DNA from: Didymodactylos carnosus
Taxonomy: Eukaryota > Rotifera > Eurotatoria > Philodinida > Philodinidae
Assembly: GCA_905250885.1 (NCBI GenBank)
Contig: CAJNOQ010002906.1
Location: 1 to 22,188, forward strand
Direction of reading: 5' to 3'
DNA length: 22,188 bases
The position numbers and the translations under genes are program-made. The notes beneath the pieces were generated by a model, which was not told where the DNA came from, did no database searches, and worked only from the letters and a program-made list of their open reading frames with translations. Position 1 is the stretch's first letter. Each line of letters begins with the position of its first letter. Shown piece by piece: positions 18,261-22,188 of this stretch.

Positions 18261-21250
18261 CTACAAAGAAGGAAAATAGAGATAAAAATCTCTTGACTGT
18301 ACTGAATGTATCACTTTATCGAAGATAATACATTTCAGTTTTGCACAGTTGATACGCGTTGAATTTCTTGTGAAGTTGTTTGTGACACTTATTAAATGTT
18401 CATATCGAACGTGAAGCTTGCTAAGACAAGGCAGCCGTGTATTCAAGCTAGAAAGAAATTGTTCCACATAGTCTATATGTACATCAGACAGGATAAGTTC
18501 AACAAGATAAGAATATTCAATAATCGAGGATGCTTCTTTGGATTTCTTCAACTGACGTGATGGTTTTTCTATTCGTTCTGTTGTATTCCATACTGTCAGT
18601 TGACTGAGTAATGGAAAAGAACGCGAGATTTTAGCAAAGAATGTGTGTTCAAAAGAGCGGTCAATATCGCACACACGTAAAACGCAGACATTCGCGAACG
18701 TACCACCTGGAAAACGGGATGTAATGTAATGTATACGTTCCATAGTGAACGGAAGTGAATAAACATGGCACCGGCCTATCTCCTTTGAATAATAGTCAAT
18801 ATAACAATCAACATGATGTCTGTCTTGAATAAACGTACGTCGAATATCATCCGGAGATGGTTTAAAATGTTGATTAATGATTGTATCGTCGCTGACGATG
18901 TCAAACATAAATGTATGTAGATGCAACATATGACCGAGAACTTCATTAGTCAGATAAATGCCATCAATAAATGAAGTTCGACGACGAGCGCGAAAAGATA
19001 ATGTGAGCTTTTCTAAATTTGACATTCGACGAAGAAGCGGCACAACTGTATTGTCAAATGCAACTGTTGTATGGCGTACATATAGCGAAAAACATTTCAA
19101 TTTAAGCAGAGTGTTCTATGCAAAAAAAAAATAAAAAATATTAAGCAGTGCTACGTTAATACATCATCCAATGATATATTGAATAAATCGATGACTATTG
19201 CTAATATGTATTAAGGTTAGTTTTCAGTTCAGCACGATTATGAATCCATGATCATAAATTAATGTGTGAACGATTGATTTCTTTCTGAATTAATCTTTTA
19301 ATTTATTAGCTATATTCCGATTTTCGAATAGAACTCTATTGATTTAGAATTATTCTCATATTCTGACATTTGTTTGATTATTGAATAGCAAAGAGCTCGG
19401 TCTTTTATCTTAAAATAGATCAACAAAAAGCTGAAGTCTTCTTGCTATTTATCTACATCATGTTATATCTCAATTGTATAAGTAGTTTCATGAAGAAATA
19501 TACTGTTTTTTTGGATGATTCTAAGAATCGAAAAAACTACGTTGACTAGAACTGAAAAAGCGAAAGATTGAAAAACACCTCAAAAGCAATCAAACACGTG
19601 TAACTGACTGAGATGCAAAAAGTGAAAAGGATAGGAAAAGCGATAAAAGTTCCTGTTCATCTCTGCATGCCAAAATTAATAATAATTCAACGACAAAAGA
19701 GCAACTCATAAAGGGATAAGTAAAAAGGTTTTGCAAACGTTAAGAAACAAAAATACTGCAATATTTCTTAGTCTGTATTTTCTAATTGTCTTCGTAATAT
19801 TTCTTTGTTTGTTTGATAAACAGAACTACTCTTTTTCTTTTTAGTAATCTTAATTTATTTTATACAAAATTTACTGTTACAGATGAAAAAATCTAAAAGG
19901 CTAATCATCCATGAAGCTTACAACAGAATATCATCAAATATTAATTACTCACTTAATTATTAATTTATTCACTAGCTAGTATTTCAATCGTCTAACTTTC
20001 CAATCAATACTTTTGCATAGATACACACATGTTTCTTAGAACTGCCTTTAGACATTGTTAATACAACTGTTCTACTCTCTAAAAAACAAGGTACTCTACC
20101 GAACCTAAAAAGGGTATAAACTTTTGTCACCATCTATATACCTTTTTAAAGTTCCATACAGACTACGAAACCTTAAGGTTTCGTACAGCACCCTAAATTC
20201 GTCACTGGCAAAAATTTGTGTGAAAACACAAAAAAAAGTATTTTCTCAGTATTCCCAAGCTTTTCTCAGTCACGGATTTAGCTAAGTAAAACGGTATATA
20301 GTTTGTACAAAACCTTAAAAAGGTATATAGATGGTGACAAAAGTTTAAACCTTTTTTTGGGTTCGGTAGAGTACCTTTTTTTTTAGAGAGTAGCAGAAAT
20401 TAAAATGAAAGATTATTTCTATTGTCTATTCTTTACCTCATTATTTATAAATATTCTTGAATTACGAATGTAATCAAGCTTGACAATCAATGTATGTAAT
20501 TGACTAAGGCGACCATCAAGTAGGCAGAGACAATCATCAAAATTGTGTATTTTAATACTTAAATGAGCGACGCTAGATGAATAACATCTCGTAGAAGATA
20601 AACCACGCAGCAGTCGTCGTGAGAAGGGATTTTCGTCATTGCCGTCCAAATCCAAATACTTCACATTAGATAACCAAGCAAAAATGGCGACATAAGTTTG
20701 AGTTACTATGATCTCCATTGACCTATTACAAATTACGTCACTGATAGTGGCGACCAGATGTGAAATTTGGTGTTTGTAGGAACGAATAAATAGCGATTTT
20801 TCTAAAAATTTACAAATGAAAAGAACTGTTCTACTATTTGAAGATCGAAAAATCAAGTAACATACTATTAAAAGTATCAGAAGCCATAGCGATTTCGAGA
20901 TTGACAAGAGTGAGCTTGTGTAAATTAGGATAGTTGCTAGCATGAAGAATACGCTGGAGGAACGATGCTTGAACAGTAAAAGATTCCACATTATTATGAA
21001 TTCGAGGTAATATGTATGTATAAAATCGATCAACTATAGCATTGGTTCTAGAATCGCTCGCTTCGTTTGATGATACTGTCGTTAGATCAACAGCTTGAGT
21101 AAAGTTAATATCACATACCACCTTATCGAGTTTTTGATTAGTACCCACTAGTGAATATAATAGATCAATATTATTAAGTTTCTTGAAGATAGTAACCAAT
21201 ATTTCGTCAGGTAGATCAAGAATGCTAACAATCAAATTATTCATACTCAT
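18261..21250 (-). CDS. F-box protein with LRR-like C-terminal region, 3 exons, 534 aa
   Basis: Exons on the minus strand: 20866-21250, 20437-20801 and 18261-19115. Introns of 64 and 1321 bp are GT-AG (donors GTATGT and GTAAAG, acceptors TTTTTAG and TTTGCATAG) and keep the frame. Residues about 10-50 are an F-box (LDLPDEILVTIFKKLNNIDL, then LYSLVGTNQKLDKVV), which in this family binds Skp1 in SCF ubiquitin ligases. The rest has leucine-spaced repeats (YPNLHKLTLVNLE, VKYLDLDG, MSNLEKLTLSF, YLVELILSDV, LPCLSKLHVRYEHL), likely for target binding. It ends YLYFPSL, as I recall for the large bdelloid F-box family. ATG at 21248-21250 follows a TATATA run (21279-21295) that may serve as core promoter. 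No lesion seen; substrates unknown. The 1.3-kb second intron is much larger than the others and holds a TIR element. Confidence 0.9.
19116..20074. other. Intron 2 of the F-box gene, part outside the TIR element
   Basis: AT-rich, non-coding, with a T-rich tract before the acceptor. No ORF or repeat of note was seen. Confidence 0.5.
20075..20390. mobile_element. 316-bp TA-flanked MITE with 76-bp TIRs, inside an F-box intron
   Basis: The stretch 20075-20149 is the reverse complement of 20315-20390 with only a few differences; shared blocks include GGTACTCTACCGAACC and AACTTTTGTCACCATCTATA. TA lies on each side (20073-20074 and 20391-20392), fitting Tc1/mariner-type target choice. The interior has a perfect 22-bp palindrome (20164-20185, centre CCTTAAGG). 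No transposase. The high arm identity points to a relatively recent insertion. Confidence 0.85.
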
Positions 21251-22042
21251 TGAAATTCACAATGATCTCGAAAGCAGTGTATATATATATATATATTGCT
21301 ATGTGTCGATAAAGTTCTTTGTATATACGTGCCTCCGTCCGTCCGTGCTGACAATGTTCAATCGTCCCATTGTAAGTATTATAACATTGAACAGAGCTGT
21401 AGCGTATAAGGATTCATCATGTAATACATACAGAACTCGGCATGCAAGATATATTTGCCCATGCGAGAAAATGAAAAGAACATTTTTTTCTTTAGTCCTC
21501 TCTTCTTTCATATCTTCAATGAATAGAACTGGGACAAATAGCGCTTTTCTTTTCTTTTCTTTTTTCTCTTTTCTTTTCTTTTCTTAGCTATATATTAGAA
21601 CTGCGACAAATATCATTTCTTTTCTTTTCAAAAGAAATTTTATTCTTTCTCACGTGTTTTTTTCCGTTATATAGATGTAGGTGAAGTTAGCACCGGATTC
21701 GAGTAAAAGTTGCCCATATTCGTCTAGGGACCTGTTCCAAAGTCCCTATTCTTGTTCCAAGTACAACTTGAAGAGCTCTATCCATTGATATAATCAGAAT
21801 TTCTATAGCTCAAACCATCTCCTTTTTGTTTATTTTATTACATAGACTAGATTTAGTTTGCTCAATGGTAATTTAATAAACACTTTTAGATGTGATATGT
21901 CACATAAAAAGAAAAAAAAAACTAATTAATTTTTTTTAAACCAATGTTATATTTTATTAATAATCAAGAAGCATACAATATTTTAAGTCAGAATCAAAGA
22001 AATAAATCAAACAAATTTTTATTGTGGATTTTACGAACAGTT
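21251..22042. other. Intergenic region with simple repeats
   Basis: No gene seen. It contains a TA run (21279-21295), CTTTT-type pyrimidine runs (about 21543-21586) and a duplicated block: TAGAACTGGGACAAATA at 21524 and TAGAACTGCGACAAATA at 21596, 72 bp apart, each followed by CTTTT repeats. The ORFs at 21183-21587 (+) and 21299-21511 (-) are low-complexity and probably chance. Confidence 0.5.
22018..22023 (-). promoter_or_regulatory. Polyadenylation signal AATAAA
   Basis: AATAAA on the minus strand, about 20 bp downstream of the stop codon of the partial gene at the right edge. Confidence 0.55.
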
Positions 22043-22188
22043 TTATGTTTTAACAGCTTTATTTAGAGCAAATGCTTTTAACAAATCGTGCAGACTGCCC
22101 AAATTATCTTGAGTTGGCTGTTGAACTGATGATGCCGGCTGATTCATGGTGGTGCCAATGTTCACGATAGGTGATTGGTGAGTTTGTA
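22043..22188 (-). CDS. C-terminal end of an unknown protein (partial)
   Basis: The minus strand reads from the window edge to TAA at 22043-22045, about 48 codons. It goes from QTHQSPIVNIGTTMNQPASS through VQQPTQDNLGSLHDLLKAFA to a basic end, NKAVKT. A Gln/Ser/Pro-rich stretch is followed by a short amphipathic helix, as in the tails of scaffold or adaptor proteins, but I cannot name a family. Support for a real gene: biased composition, uninterrupted frame to the edge, and AATAAA just beyond the stop. The 5' part is outside the window. Confidence 0.55.
   Translation of the reverse strand, partial: QTHQSPIVNIGTTMNQPASSVQQPTQDNLGSLHDLLKAFALNKAVKT

Noticed and set aside
18261..19100. F-box exon 3 as a separate gene starting at TTG 19098-19100
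   Set aside because: No ATG, and a clean GT-AG junction in phase links it to the F-box exons upstream.

Overview
The window looks like AT-rich, TE-dense nuclear DNA from a small eukaryote, most likely a bdelloid rotifer (Rotaria/Adineta-like). This rests on an F-box gene and a B-box-like zinc-binding gene of types I associate with bdelloids, short GT-AG introns of 56-64 bp, a eukaryotic nuclear tRNA with internal A and B boxes, and many small inverted-repeat elements. The taxon is inferred from memory of these families; no search was possible.

Layout. 1-114 is a perfect palindrome at the window edge. 330-1073 is a 744-bp element with about 160-bp inverted arms. 1210-2148 holds three copies of a small hairpin whose stem pairs covary. 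2150-4340 is AT-rich and shows no gene. 4350-8773 is a nearly full-length non-LTR retrotransposon on the + strand: an intact ORF1, then an endonuclease/reverse-transcriptase ORF2 broken by one frameshift and one TAG. Its 3' end abuts the B-box gene remnant (minus, 8781-9370), which has its own frameshift and two stops. A further small broken minus-strand ORF lies at 9750-9940. 11442-12028 is a non-autonomous hAT-like element with a near-perfect 8-bp target duplication.

The two intact genes are both on the minus strand and spliced. 12473-14090 is a four-exon NmrA-like NAD(P)-binding protein of 331 aa. 18261-21250 is a three-exon F-box protein of 534 aa. Each carries an inverted-repeat element in an intron. 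Upstream of the NmrA gene lies a TA-flanked 453-bp element rich in CGATCG. A tRNA-Val(UAC) lies at 15922-15993, a G-quadruplex motif inside a short stem at 15656-15714, an AATATTATTG palindrome array at 16439-16600, and a decayed fragment of a different non-LTR retrotransposon at 17350-18246, ending 14 bp from the F-box stop codon. The right edge (22043-22188) holds the C-terminal end of a minus-strand gene with a polyadenylation signal.

No operon-like or defence-like gene set is visible. The genes appear functionally unrelated. The unifying theme is repeated insertion of at least six structurally distinct mobile or fold-back elements around and inside two genes that remained open. The most unusual signals are the perfect edge palindrome, the covarying hairpin repeats, and the interrupted but otherwise well-preserved retrotransposon.
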